Virus record (IMG/VR): IMGVR_UViG_3300027759_002180 | Coordinates: 1 to 43,792 of that record | From: a virus | Strand: one strand, 5' to 3' | Length of the DNA: 43,792 nt | Shown: one piece after another, positions 1-7,995 of the stretch | Numbering within the stretch: the stretch's first letter is position 1 | Layout: each line of letters opens with the position of its first letter | The notes under the pieces: model-generated | What the model saw: the letters and a program-made list of their open reading frames with translations, nothing else | What the model was told of the DNA's origin: nothing | Databases searched by the model: none | Translations under genes and position numbers: made by a program

Positions 1-35
1 TCACCGATTGTGAAGCCAAATAGTTTTATAGCCAC
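1..35 (-). CDS. 20: Portal protein gp20, N-terminal fragment (partial)
   Basis: A reading frame runs off the left edge. It starts at a GTG whose first base is position 35 and reads M-A-I-K-L-F-G-F-T-I-G. An AAGGA ribosome-binding site lies 8 bases upstream. Only 11 full codons are visible. The assignment rests on position directly after gp19, as in T4-like genomes, and on the Leu-Phe-Gly-Phe start, which resembles portal N-termini of aquatic T4-like phages. In that family gp20 forms the dodecameric portal ring at the capsid vertex, through which gp17 pumps DNA. It is separated from gp19 by a hairpin terminator. The fragment is too short for a firm identification. Confidence 0.5.
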   Translation of the reverse strand, partial: MAIKLFGFTIG

Positions 36-54
36 TTTGATTTTCCTTTACATT

Positions 55-83
55 ATAAAAAAGAGGAGAGCCTGGGCTCCCCC
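55..83 (-). terminator. Rho-independent terminator after gp19
   Basis: On the minus strand GGGGAGC and GCTCTCC form a 7-bp stem (one G-U pair) around the loop CCAG, followed by TCTTTTTTATAATG. The hairpin starts a few bases after the gp19 stop codon. It should end transcripts coming from gp18 and gp19 and lower read-through into gp20. The T-run also contains a TATAAT hexamer, but no -35 element is visible at a suitable distance. Confidence 0.8.
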
Positions 84-88
84 CTTAC

Positions 89-634
89 TTAGACTACTAG
101 GTCCTCTACTGATTCCCACCATTGATAGGTAAGATTTACAGTAAATTCTTCAATTGTGTCATTAGCACTCCAATCAACATCAATTGATGAAAGATCGGTT
201 GGGAACACACCAATGAACTTGTACTTCTTCAAAATGGAACCAGATTTACCATACTGACGAACTTCGCCATCTACGCTATAGCCTAGTTGAGTAGCCGCCG
301 CTGGATTACGAACGTTTAGATTATGGCTATTAATGCCATTCATCCAACGTTCAAATGCATTACGAATGACAAAATCTTCGTCATTGATAATTGTAATAGA
401 CCAATCTTGAAAGGTTCTATTTCCCGCAAACTTTAATTCACGACCAAAGTATTGAACTGGCACAGTACCGATTGTTGAACCGGGTAGTTGAGCAGTCCTG
501 CACATAAAACTTAATTTATTTTGTGCAGTTCCTGGCAATGAGAATGCTGGGAATGGAAGCGTAACCTCAAATAAATTTGGGCGTGCTCCATCTCCCTGCA
601 TCTGAGAGCGGAATTCGTTAATGTTAAATGCCAT
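89..634 (-). CDS. 19: Tail tube protein gp19
   Basis: This 181-aa protein has the length and sequence character of T4 gp19, the subunit whose stacked hexamers form the inner tail tube and the DNA conduit. Family features are the N-terminal MAFNINEFRSQM segment, the P-N-L-F-E-V strand near residue 20, a central segment with F-x-D-W-x-I-T-I-I-N-D-E, and a C-terminal Y-Q-W-W-E aromatic cluster. The start at 634 is supported by AGGAGA about 8 bases upstream. It lies directly downstream of the sheath gene, the standard arrangement for the two most abundant tail proteins. An ATAAATA late-promoter-like box lies about 20 bases upstream and a terminator follows, so it can be transcribed as its own unit as well as from gp18. 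Confidence 0.95.
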   Translation of the reverse strand: MAFNINEFRSQMQGDGARPNLFEVTLPFPAFSLPGTAQNKLSFMCRTAQLPGSTIGTVPVQYFGRELKFAGNRTFQDWSITIINDEDFVIRNAFERWMNGINSHNLNVRNPAAATQLGYSVDGEVRQYGKSGSILKKYKFIGVFPTDLSSIDVDWSANDTIEEFTVNLTYQWWESVEDLVV

Positions 635-654
635 TTAAGTTTCTCCTATCTCTC

Positions 655-661
655 TATTTAT
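655..661 (-). promoter_or_regulatory. T4-type late promoter box upstream of gp19
   Basis: The minus strand reads TAATAAATAGA here, containing ATAAATA, close to the T4 late-promoter element TATAAATA. It overlaps the gp18 stop codon and sits about 20 bases before the gp19 start, which would give a very short leader carrying the AGGAGA site. The same box precedes other late units in this window. Confidence 0.55.
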
Positions 662-2325
662 TAAACTCTTCCAACAATTTCTTCAAATGCTACACCAGTG
701 CGAACAGCGGTGAAATTCAATTGAATGAAGTTGATAGAACGAGCGGGTTTGATGTAAATATCGCCAACAAATTGATTTTGGTCAATAACTTCTGCTGTAT
801 TATTTGTAGTATCAGCAACAACACGGTAATCATAGATGCCGCGGCGACCTTGTACATCACGCAAGAAGGGTTCTACAATATTAACAAAAGCGGCTCTTGT
901 AAATTCGTCATTGAATTCAAACAATGAAGAACGGGCTGCTTTGGTAATAGACTTTTCTAGAACGATAAACAAGCGGCGAACATTGATTCTATCAAATGCA
1001 CTTGGGCGATTCAATAGAGTTTTGTCTCCGTATAGTATTGTGCCTTCACCTGGGAATGTAACAACTGAGTTTACACCAGCTTTGTACAATTCATCACGTT
1101 CAGCTTTGGTTGGGTTCCAAGCAAGTCTAACAACGTTCTTGATAACGCCACGATTTAGACCAGCTGGTGAGAACCATGGATCACGTTCATTGTCTGTACG
1201 AACACATAGACCAGCGATATCGCCATTCAATGGTACCCAACGATATACGTCATTGTACTTGTCGTACTGATACTTGTAGCCAGAATCCATAACTGCATAT
1301 GAAGACTTGGTATATGTTCCTGCTGTGGTAATTACTGTTGTAGATTCTGAACCAGAATTGTTTACAACATCGTCTTGTTCAGGCGAAACAAATACCATAC
1401 AATCTTTGCGTGTTTCAGCCAGTGCGATTAGATAGTTTGGAATTGTTGTTCCAGTTGTAGCCCCGGCCATCAATAGAGAAACATCTACTGCATCAGGATT
1501 TGCAAACTTAGCATAAGCTGTATTTGTATTTGCGGCTACAGGAGTTGCATCAATACCACCTGTAAAGGTTGAAGCATATGCTGTTGCAAATGTGGTATAT
1601 GAAACTGCACCAGCTGTGCCCCAGTTTGCGGCTAGATGACCTGCCCACCAAACATATTTGGATCTAGAGTTTAAAACATCTTTATAGTAATTGCTTGTTC
1701 CGTCGGAATTCTTAGCATCACTTGCCTTAGAAACGTAACCAAATTTTTCAATGACTGTATTAGCAGTACCAGAAATTGCACCAGTTACGTCAATAACAAT
1801 GATGTGCAATTCATCATTTGATGCGCCACGTTGAGATGCATATGTAGAAGTCGCTGGCGCAGAATCAAATTCTGCTTTGTATGAAGTCCAACCTGAATAT
1901 GAAGAACTGTCTGCCATTTCAACTCTGATTGAATTACCGACTGCACCCGCCCATTTAGCATGAAATGCTGATGTACCGTTTGAAGAATGGTTTTGTTGAT
2001 AGTCTGTTTCGTTTTCAATCAGTATCGTTGTAGTATTTGAGTTTGCAGTTGCATTTTTAGCTGTTGCTCCAATAGAACGTACAATTCTCAAGTCGCTTCC
2101 ATATGATAAGAAGTTGGCTGCGGTAAAGAATGTTTGGAATGTATTAGCATCTGGTTTGCCGAATCTATCTACAAGTTGCGTTTCGTTGCTAATGATAGTA
2201 ATTTCATTAGCTGGACCCCATGTAAAAGCGCCTGCTAAACCACCAATCGTAGTTGCAACAGAAGGAACAACTGTTGTCAAATCTACTTCGGAGATATTAA
2301 CTCCTGGTGATAATTGGAAAGCCAT
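661..2325 (-). CDS. 18: Contractile tail sheath protein gp18
   Basis: The 554-aa product starts MAFQLSPGVNISEVDLTT, the typical opening of T4-like sheath proteins. It forms the contractile outer tube around gp19. The C-terminal third holds the conserved sheath core, with Y-G-D-K-T-L-L-N-R-P-S-A-F-D-R-I-N-V-R-R-L near residues 435-455, the stretch that carries the sheath-to-sheath connections in T4. The middle (about 130-270) is variable and rich in Ser, Thr and Ala, and probably forms the surface-exposed protrusion domain. The product is shorter than T4 gp18 (659 aa) but within the range for aquatic relatives. A good AAGGAGA site precedes the start. It is preceded by gp17 and followed by gp19, as in T4. 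Confidence 0.95.
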   Translation of the reverse strand: MAFQLSPGVNISEVDLTTVVPSVATTIGGLAGAFTWGPANEITIISNETQLVDRFGKPDANTFQTFFTAANFLSYGSDLRIVRSIGATAKNATANSNTTTILIENETDYQQNHSSNGTSAFHAKWAGAVGNSIRVEMADSSSYSGWTSYKAEFDSAPATSTYASQRGASNDELHIIVIDVTGAISGTANTVIEKFGYVSKASDAKNSDGTSNYYKDVLNSRSKYVWWAGHLAANWGTAGAVSYTTFATAYASTFTGGIDATPVAANTNTAYAKFANPDAVDVSLLMAGATTGTTIPNYLIALAETRKDCMVFVSPEQDDVVNNSGSESTTVITTAGTYTKSSYAVMDSGYKYQYDKYNDVYRWVPLNGDIAGLCVRTDNERDPWFSPAGLNRGVIKNVVRLAWNPTKAERDELYKAGVNSVVTFPGEGTILYGDKTLLNRPSAFDRINVRRLFIVLEKSITKAARSSLFEFNDEFTRAAFVNIVEPFLRDVQGRRGIYDYRVVADTTNNTAEVIDQNQFVGDIYIKPARSINFIQLNFTAVRTGVAFEEIVGRV

Positions 2326-2369
2326 TTTGTGTTCTCCTTTTTTTTATTATAGAACTAAATCGTATTATC

Positions 2370-2376
2370 TATTTAT
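2370..2376 (-). promoter_or_regulatory. T4-type late promoter box upstream of gp18
   Basis: The minus strand reads CATAAATAGATA about 45 bases before the gp18 start, in the 55-base gap after gp17. The core ATAAATA matches seven of the eight bases of the T4 late element, and the trailing G-A matches the other boxes in this window. A strong dedicated promoter for the sheath gene is expected, given the copy number of gp18. Confidence 0.6.
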
Positions 2377-2380
2377 GTTT

Positions 2381-4015
2381 TTATAAAGTTGACGATATAT
2401 AACCCTTGCGCTTTGCTGCCGTCCAAAGGTCTTCTCCGTCAAAATGTTTTTCTTCTTCTAAGCCGTCATCCAAAATTCCTATTGGTAACATTTCTTCTTC
2501 CATTTGAAGGTGTCGTTCTTCCAAAAGTCTTTGCCTAACATCGGAATTTGTTATCTCTTTGAAGAAACTTTGTGCTGACAACCATGAAAAAAGTACCAAA
2601 GTCATCACAATATCATCATTGTTGCCCTCTTCGGCTTTATAAGAATCTTTATCTCTTACGAAAGTATTTAGCTCCGCGATGGTGTCAAAGTCTGTAGTAG
2701 TGAGTTTGTCAGTTTCTATCAGAGTTTTCAGATTGGAACAGCCAATCTTTTTGACAGTCTTGGATGTTTTGACACCGTAGGCTGCACCCTTCTTGAATCC
2801 GCTGGCAATGTGCTGACCTTTAATGTCATGGCTTTCAATGCGGAAGATGTTTTCATACTCCAAATCATAATGTAAAATGTCAACCACTTGTTGCCCAACG
2901 CTATTAGTTTCTACCAATATCCAAGCACGATTGTATCTGTTAGCAAGATTATAAACATATGTTGGGAAGATGAAAGCTGATAGTTTATTGTCTCTAAACT
3001 TGGCTACATGCTTATATGGTATCTCGGTAACGTCAATAATTGAGCATACTGAATAGTCTAGTCCAACGCCTTCCGCACAATCTACAATTGCCATGTAAGT
3101 ATGGCCTGGTTTTGGTGATTCGTAAATGTCTAAGTATTCTTCTTTTTCTACTGGATTGTTAAACGTAAGCATCTTGAGTTTAGCGCCAGGAATCAATGTC
3201 GCTGATGAACCAATAAACTCGGTTTCAAACTCTTGCCTGAACTGTTCTTCACTGGTGTTTCTAATCGTTTCTTCACGCCAGGTTGCATCTCTTCCTGGTA
3301 CCATAGACCAATGAACTTCAAAGGGTACATACAATGAACGCTGTTCAACTGCATCTGTCCACATCTTGTAAAACTGATTCAATCCATGTGGCGTTGAAAC
3401 GATAATAACTTTTGTGGTTTTACCAGACGAGATTACCGGATAAGTGGAAGTAAAGAATTCGGCTGCAATGTTTTGTGGAACGAAAGCAAACTCATCCAAG
3501 AATACTAGATTGTATGTTCCTCCACGAACACCAGATGCGTTTGTTGCGTAAGCGGAAATCTCAGAACCATTCTCAAGAACGATGTTGCCCTTGTTCCATT
3601 CCATAATGCCTTGTTGCATCCACAATGGAAGATATTCATATGAGTATTTGATACGACCAAGAATGTCACGGGCTAAGTCGCCTTTGTTCGCTAAAATCGC
3701 AATCTTGTAGTCATCTGTAAACAAAACAGCCCAAAGCATGTAACCTGCTGTGGTGGTTGTTTTACCAACTTGTCGTGGCATCTTAGCAATAGAGAAACGA
3801 TTGCTGTGGAAACCACGAACCATCTCCTCTTGAAAGTTCCACATATCAAAAGGAATTAAACCCAAGTCTACGTTAACAATCTTTACATAATTTTTAATGA
3901 AGTAGACTGGATCTTTAATGCACCGAGTAATCTCAATCAGCTGGTCATTGGTGTACTCTACTTGTACGCCAGACCGCTTTAACTTTGGATTACCTAAATA
4001 ACCACCGATTGACAT
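2381..4015 (-). CDS. 17: Terminase large subunit gp17
   Basis: This 544-aa protein is the ATP-driven packaging motor with headful nuclease. The N-terminal ATPase shows a Walker A-type loop M-P-R-Q-V-G-K-T-T at about 79-87, a Walker B V-F-L-D-E-F at about 171-176 and the coupling motif S-T-P-H-G at about 207-211. The C-terminal RNase H-fold nuclease has acidic residues at D312 (V-D-C-A-E-G), E369 (V-E-T-N-S-V-G) and D467/D468. The 57-residue spacing between the first two equals that of T4 gp17 (D401 and E458). Its ATG overlaps the stop of the upstream Dps gene by one base (TAATG) with no clear ribosome-binding site, suggesting translational coupling. It follows gp16 as in T4, but with the Dps gene inserted between them. 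Confidence 0.97.
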   Translation of the reverse strand: MSIGGYLGNPKLKRSGVQVEYTNDQLIEITRCIKDPVYFIKNYVKIVNVDLGLIPFDMWNFQEEMVRGFHSNRFSIAKMPRQVGKTTTTAGYMLWAVLFTDDYKIAILANKGDLARDILGRIKYSYEYLPLWMQQGIMEWNKGNIVLENGSEISAYATNASGVRGGTYNLVFLDEFAFVPQNIAAEFFTSTYPVISSGKTTKVIIVSTPHGLNQFYKMWTDAVEQRSLYVPFEVHWSMVPGRDATWREETIRNTSEEQFRQEFETEFIGSSATLIPGAKLKMLTFNNPVEKEEYLDIYESPKPGHTYMAIVDCAEGVGLDYSVCSIIDVTEIPYKHVAKFRDNKLSAFIFPTYVYNLANRYNRAWILVETNSVGQQVVDILHYDLEYENIFRIESHDIKGQHIASGFKKGAAYGVKTSKTVKKIGCSNLKTLIETDKLTTTDFDTIAELNTFVRDKDSYKAEEGNNDDIVMTLVLFSWLSAQSFFKEITNSDVRQRLLEERHLQMEEEMLPIGILDDGLEEEKHFDGEDLWTAAKRKGYISSTL

Positions 4016-4449
4016 TATTTAATAATACTTCTTAACATCCATGCTTTCTTTTGGTGAGCGCCCAAAAGTTCTTGCAAAAAGTTACCAATCGCTGGCTCAT
4101 CGGCTTGTTCGGCTGCAACAATACCAGCACGGAGATGAATTATGTATCTATCGTTATCACGTTTCAATTCAGTCATCATAGCAAGTGCCATTGGAATATT
4201 TTGTGATTCTTCCAAGTCGGCTAATTCCAACATTCTTTCTAATGATCCTGGAGCATAACTATCTAATTGCCGGATATGTTCCGCAATAGGGTCGTTTTGA
4301 TTAAAAACTTCAGTGTAGAATCCATTGAGGAAATCATGGTATTGTGGAAAATTAGCACCCTCAATATTCCAATGGAAGCCATGTGATTTTAGATACAGAG
4401 CAAAATTGGTACCCAAGATTACTTTTAGTTGTTGAATTAATTGTTCCAT
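4015..4449 (-). CDS. Dps-like ferritin-family protein
   Basis: The 144-aa product resembles Dps, the dodecameric mini-ferritin that oxidises and stores iron and protects DNA from peroxide. The signature is clear: H-G-F-H-W-N-I-E-G at 23-31, H38, then D53 and E57 in a D-x-x-x-E-x-I-R segment, followed by P-G-S-L. The spacing H26-H38-D53-E57 (12, 15, 4) equals that of the Listeria Dps ferroxidase site (H31, H43, D58, E62), so the site appears intact. The N-terminus is short and lacks the lysine-rich tail some Dps proteins use to bind DNA. AGGAT precedes the ATG. The gene lies between gp16 and gp17, which are adjacent in T4, and is probably co-transcribed with both. Whether it acts in the infected cell or travels in the virion cannot be told from sequence. 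Confidence 0.85.
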   Translation of the reverse strand: MEQLIQQLKVILGTNFALYLKSHGFHWNIEGANFPQYHDFLNGFYTEVFNQNDPIAEHIRQLDSYAPGSLERMLELADLEESQNIPMALAMMTELKRDNDRYIIHLRAGIVAAEQADEPAIGNFLQELLGAHQKKAWMLRSIIK

Positions 4450-4450
4450 T

Positions 4451-4834
4451 TTATCCTACTTGTTTAATTTGTTTAATTAAATCTCTTGTTGAGCCTACGA
4501 ATACCGCTTTGTCTACATTCACTACAGTCTGTTCTTTGATTGGTGACAAATCTCTTTTTCTCCTTTGCAACTCAAGTAAATCTTTATTAATGTCAGACAT
4601 ATTTTTAATTAATGTGGCTGCAACTTCATATGCTCTTGGATGATCCGTTGCTTTTGCTACCATAAGAATATTATCTACCGCAACTCTACCCTTTTCGGCT
4701 AACTCACGAATATTGTTTCTTGCGAATTCAAAATCCGAATCCACATCTGTTGGAACAATTTCAACTATAGAAGATTCGTCTTCTGCTAGTGGTTGAACTC
4801 CAAAGATGTTGGATAGATTTTCATTAGTTTTCAA
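4451..4834 (-). CDS. 16: Terminase small subunit gp16
   Basis: The 127-aa product fits the T4-like small terminase, which recognises DNA and stimulates gp17. The core has a helical segment with A-R-N-N-I-R-E-L-A-E-K-G, then A-T-D-H-P-R-A-Y-E-V, then a coiled coil with L-L-E-L-Q-R-R-K-R-D-L, as in cyanophage gp16. An upstream ATG at 4894 would give 147 aa, but that extension lies entirely inside the preceding fibre gene in another frame. I prefer a TTG at 4834 (L-K-T-N-E-N), which overlaps the fibre stop as TTGA and has AGGGTG a few bases upstream. The TTG start is inference. The gene ends one base before the Dps gene. Confidence 0.85.
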   Translation of the reverse strand: MKTNENLSNIFGVQPLAEDESSIVEIVPTDVDSDFEFARNNIRELAEKGRVAVDNILMVAKATDHPRAYEVAATLIKNMSDINKDLLELQRRKRDLSPIKEQTVVNVDKAVFVGSTRDLIKQIKQVG

Positions 4835-6069
4835 TCTACACCCTGACCTTTGATATACCAAGTATTTCCACTGACATACAATAGTGTAGCCCAACCACGA
4901 GGATACACATTTGCATATCCTCTTACTGTAGAATTGTTAGCAACATAAAGAGTAACATCATTTGAGGTTGCAACATTAATTTTTCCAGTACCATCAAGAA
5001 CAATATCAATTACTGTGCCAGTAGGCCATGCGACAACGCCAGTGTTTGGAATTGTAATTGTTTGAACTTGTGTATTGGTACTATAGATATGTTTTCCACG
5101 ATCCGTCAACTGCAACGTGTAGTTTTGTATTTGAATATTTTGTGATATATTCAATGCAGTATTAGCGGCTGTGTATGCACCATTAGCTTGATTGAATGCA
5201 TTGTTAATATTATTTGTTAACGGAATTAAACTTGATCCTACATTTGCTTGACCAGCGGCAATAGCAACTCCAACGTTTGCTTGATATGCTGTTGTTATTG
5301 ATATGACAGCGGCACCTACGTTTGCTGACCTTGCGGCTACTTCAACTCCAACGTTTGCTTGATATGCTGATGTTACAGTAATTAGTCCAGCACCAACATT
5401 TGCTTGTCCAGATGCAATAGCAACTCCAACATTAGCTTCGTAAGCTGATTTTGTAGATATTAATCCAGCACCAACATTCGCTTGTCCAGATGCAATAGCA
5501 ACTCCAACATTTGCTTCATATGTTGATTTGGTTGATAATAGTCCAGCACCAACATTTGCTTGTCCAGATGCAATAGCAACTCCAACATTAGCTTCGTAAG
5601 CTGATTTTGTAGATATTAATCCAGCGCCAACGTTTGCTTGTCCTGTAGTTACGGCTGTATTAGCCGCATTATATGATAAGTTTGCTTGATTGAATACGTT
5701 AGTTATATTGTTGGACAAAGTAATAACGCTTGCACCGATATTAGCTTGTCTAGCAGCCACTTCTACGCCAACGTTTGCTTGATATGCTGATGTTAATGAT
5801 ATAACCGCGGCACCTACGTTTGCTGACCTTGCGGCTACTTCAACGCCGACATTCGCTTCATAAGCGGCTTTAGTTGATATAAGTCCAGCACCCACGTTTG
5901 CTTGTGATGCAATATCGGTAGCAAATGTTGAATCGAGATATGCTGATAGTGAAGATAGTGTTATAGTATTTGATGTTCCGCTTGCAGTATTTGAAATGCC
6001 AAATATGACATTTCCTGGTGTATCTCCAACATTAGAGATTGCGGTTAATTGAGAAAACTTTTTTGTCAT
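4831..6069 (-). CDS. Fibre-like protein with ANVGA repeats between gp15 and gp16
   Basis: The 412-aa protein has three parts. Residues 1-50 (MTKKFSQLTAISNVGDTPGN) form a short head found on aquatic phage fibres. About 55-305 is almost wholly repeats of the types Q-A-N-V-G-A-G-L-I-S-T-K-S-A-Y-E and A-F-N-Q-A-N-x-A-Y-x-A-A-N, predicted here as coiled-coil stalk. The last 100 residues form a beta-rich tip with T-L-Q-L-T-D-R-G-K-H-I-Y, then I-T-I-P-N-T-G, then G-T-V-I-D-I-V-L-D-G-T-G and a final N-T-W-Y-I-K-G, resembling a tip module common on phage fibres. AGGAAG precedes the start. T4 has no fibre gene at this position. It shares exact DNA repeats with the 1742-aa fibre gene. A fibre or whisker attached near the neck is possible, but this is inference. 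Confidence 0.75.
   Translation of the reverse strand: MTKKFSQLTAISNVGDTPGNVIFGISNTASGTSNTITLSSLSAYLDSTFATDIASQANVGAGLISTKAAYEANVGVEVAARSANVGAAVISLTSAYQANVGVEVAARQANIGASVITLSNNITNVFNQANLSYNAANTAVTTGQANVGAGLISTKSAYEANVGVAIASGQANVGAGLLSTKSTYEANVGVAIASGQANVGAGLISTKSAYEANVGVAIASGQANVGAGLITVTSAYQANVGVEVAARSANVGAAVISITTAYQANVGVAIAAGQANVGSSLIPLTNNINNAFNQANGAYTAANTALNISQNIQIQNYTLQLTDRGKHIYSTNTQVQTITIPNTGVVAWPTGTVIDIVLDGTGKINVATSNDVTLYVANNSTVRGYANVYPRGWATLLYVSGNTWYIKGQGVD
5621..5727. repeat. 107-bp repeat, copy 1 (412-aa fibre gene)
   Basis: These 107 bases are identical, by direct reading, to 21796-21902 in the 1742-aa fibre gene about 16 kb away, in the same orientation. They encode the joint between a Q-A-N-V-G-A stretch and an N-I-T-N-V-F-N-Q-A-N stretch. 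Exact identity over this length, with synonymous differences just outside it, suggests recent recombination between the two genes. Confidence 0.9.
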
Positions 6070-6083
6070 TTAGACTTCCTATT

Positions 6084-7085
6084 TTAAGTCAATGTACTTG
6101 GAAATTCTGTAATCGTTTCTGAGAATCCAAAATCTTCATCCGAGTTTGCTGATACTGGATCGGGCACAGTTATAATTGCAACTGTTTTTAATGGATTCAA
6201 ATCTACGGTATTTATTGTATATGTAGCATTAGAATAATCACCAACAATCACATCATCTTCTTCAAGCAAATCATTTAAGTCTGACACAACTAATGTGCCT
6301 CCGCTATTATTTGCAAAGTATACGACAGTTCCTGTTTTGTTTTTGGACGAACTTCTAACAACTTCTCCCGTAACTAAAACACCAGAACCATTAGCATAAT
6401 CAACATATACTTTTTGTGATAGCGTGCTTCTTGAATCTGTATAGATATTTGTATTTGCTTGTTCAATCAAACCAACTGTGCTTACTGGTGGGAAGATGTA
6501 TCCTTTTACAGTAAAAGATAAGTTCCAAATGATAAGTCTAGTCGTAGACATATCACCTTCATATTCTGTTTGTGGCGTCACAGAATTAAGAATAACTGGC
6601 ATATCATATTTTCTACCTAATGCTGGTATTAAATCTACAGTCACTGTAAAGTCTGGCGTGAAGTATGGTAATATCTGCTCAAGAATTTGTGTACCATCTT
6701 CCGTGTTTCTAACATAGATAGCCAACTCAAATTCAAAGTTGTATGGTATTGGCGCATACTGCCCAGATACTGTACCAGTCGTAGCATTTGTTGAGAAGTT
6801 TCTGTTTATTGTATTAAATTTTCTGGATGAATCGTATTCTAATCCAACCAAATCAAAAGAAATTCTTGGCACAGATGTTGCAATAGATTTTGTTAATGTT
6901 GGATCAGATGCTAGTCGTGTGATGTATTTTTCTTTTGCGCCATAAGAAAGAGGAACACGCATTCTCTCATGCTCAATTGTTCCAGCTTTATTGTATCTTA
7001 CCAATAACAAATCATTGAATAGTGTGCCAAAAGAAACTACTACTTTACGAATTGTTCTATTATAAAAATGTGAATTATTTAACAT
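6084..7085 (-). CDS. 15: Tail completion and sheath stabiliser protein gp15
   Basis: This 333-aa protein matches T4-like gp15, which caps the tail as a hexameric ring and contacts the neck. The N-terminal half is characteristic: F-Y-N-R-T-I-R-K-V-V-V-S-F-G-T-L-F-N-D at about 7-25, R-V-P-L-S-Y-G-A-K-E-K-Y at about 43-54, and P-R-I-S-F-D-L near 73. Residues from about 215 onward (G-S-G-V-L-V-T-G-E-V-V to the end) look like an added beta-rich segment compared with T4 gp15 (272 aa). The start overlaps the gp14 stop by one base (TGATG). The gp13-gp14-gp15 order is the same as in T4. Confidence 0.92.
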   Translation of the reverse strand: MLNNSHFYNRTIRKVVVSFGTLFNDLLLVRYNKAGTIEHERMRVPLSYGAKEKYITRLASDPTLTKSIATSVPRISFDLVGLEYDSSRKFNTINRNFSTNATTGTVSGQYAPIPYNFEFELAIYVRNTEDGTQILEQILPYFTPDFTVTVDLIPALGRKYDMPVILNSVTPQTEYEGDMSTTRLIIWNLSFTVKGYIFPPVSTVGLIEQANTNIYTDSRSTLSQKVYVDYANGSGVLVTGEVVRSSSKNKTGTVVYFANNSGGTLVVSDLNDLLEEDDVIVGDYSNATYTINTVDLNPLKTVAIITVPDPVSANSDEDFGFSETITEFPSTLT

Positions 7086-7993
7086 CAGGCTTCACCAAAA
7101 GGATTATTTTCCGTGAAGTCTAATATTCCATCAGCTTCAGTTTCTATTCTAACATTGTCTGCGATATCTTCAAATATACTATTACCAACTTGTGAATCAT
7201 CATTGTATGATATGGACCTTCTCAATGTATTACTTGTATTACCGCGAACATTACCAGTAACAAAAGAGCCTTGTACCCGAATAATATCAACTGATGAATG
7301 TGCAGTATAAGAATAAACAATAGCTTGTGCATTTGCTGTCGCTAATGAAGAACCTTGATATATGATTTCTCCAGGAACAAAAGAGCCAGTTCCTGCAGGA
7401 AACACTGTTGTATTTGCGAGAGGCAATGATGAACGTTTGTAGCTATCAAATATCTGGTTATCAATTTCATCAACGCCAGTGGAGATAATTTCTTCACTAA
7501 AGACAAACTGTTTCAACTTCAAAGCATACACATAAACATTGCCGCCGCGACCACGACCTAATGTGTAGAACATTGCTTGATTGTTTTCGTGTTCTACAAA
7601 CGATATCTCAAAGAAATTTTGTAATAGAGGAATATAAACTAAGTCGCCTTCTCTAGGTCTAATTAAAGATGTACCTAAAGATGCAAATCTTCTACGTGAC
7701 ATTAGTAGTGTTACTTCATCTCTAATCTCTAAACCAAATTTGGATATGAAGTCGCCTTCGCCATCCATACCACTAACATTTTCCAAATACATTTCAATTC
7801 CGTAAGCACTACGAAATTCTTTTAATGTATCTTCACCATAGAGCATATCTACTTGGTCTCTTGTCGTTTGTGGAAGATAATAAACATCCATGCCATGAAT
7901 TTGCATAGCTTCAATCACCAAATCTTCTACTAGTAATTGCTCACTAGTTATTTGATGTTGTGGAAAATTATTAAAGTAGAAATTCGTTGGCAT
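7085..7993 (-). CDS. 14: Neck protein gp14
   Basis: This 302-aa product is the T4-like gp14, which with gp13 closes the head after packaging and joins head to tail. It begins with N-F-Y-F-N-N-F-P and continues with E-D-L-V-I-E-A-M-Q-I-H-G-M-D-V-Y-Y-L-P, a hallmark of cyanophage and T4-like gp14. R-P-R-E-G-D-L-V-Y-I-P-L near 112-123 is also family-typical. An inserted beta module of about 60 residues (roughly 195-255, with F-V-P-G-E-I-I-Y-Q-G and V-Q-G-S-F-V-T-G-N) also occurs in gp8 and the gp7-like protein of this window. It lies two bases after gp13 and overlaps gp15 by one base. Confidence 0.93.
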   Translation of the reverse strand: MPTNFYFNNFPQHQITSEQLLVEDLVIEAMQIHGMDVYYLPQTTRDQVDMLYGEDTLKEFRSAYGIEMYLENVSGMDGEGDFISKFGLEIRDEVTLLMSRRRFASLGTSLIRPREGDLVYIPLLQNFFEISFVEHENNQAMFYTLGRGRGGNVYVYALKLKQFVFSEEIISTGVDEIDNQIFDSYKRSSLPLANTTVFPAGTGSFVPGEIIYQGSSLATANAQAIVYSYTAHSSVDIIRVQGSFVTGNVRGNTSNTLRRSISYNDDSQVGNSIFEDIADNVRIETEADGILDFTENNPFGEA

Positions 7994-7995
7994 GT

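Noticed and set aside
52-57. TATAAT -10 promoter element for gp20
   Set aside because: It lies within the terminator T-run and there is no TTGACA-like sequence 16-18 bases upstream.
628-1270. Plus-strand frames opposite gp18 and gp19 (99 and 144 aa)
   Set aside because: They run opposite strongly conserved sheath sequence, with no ribosome-binding site or recognisable domain.
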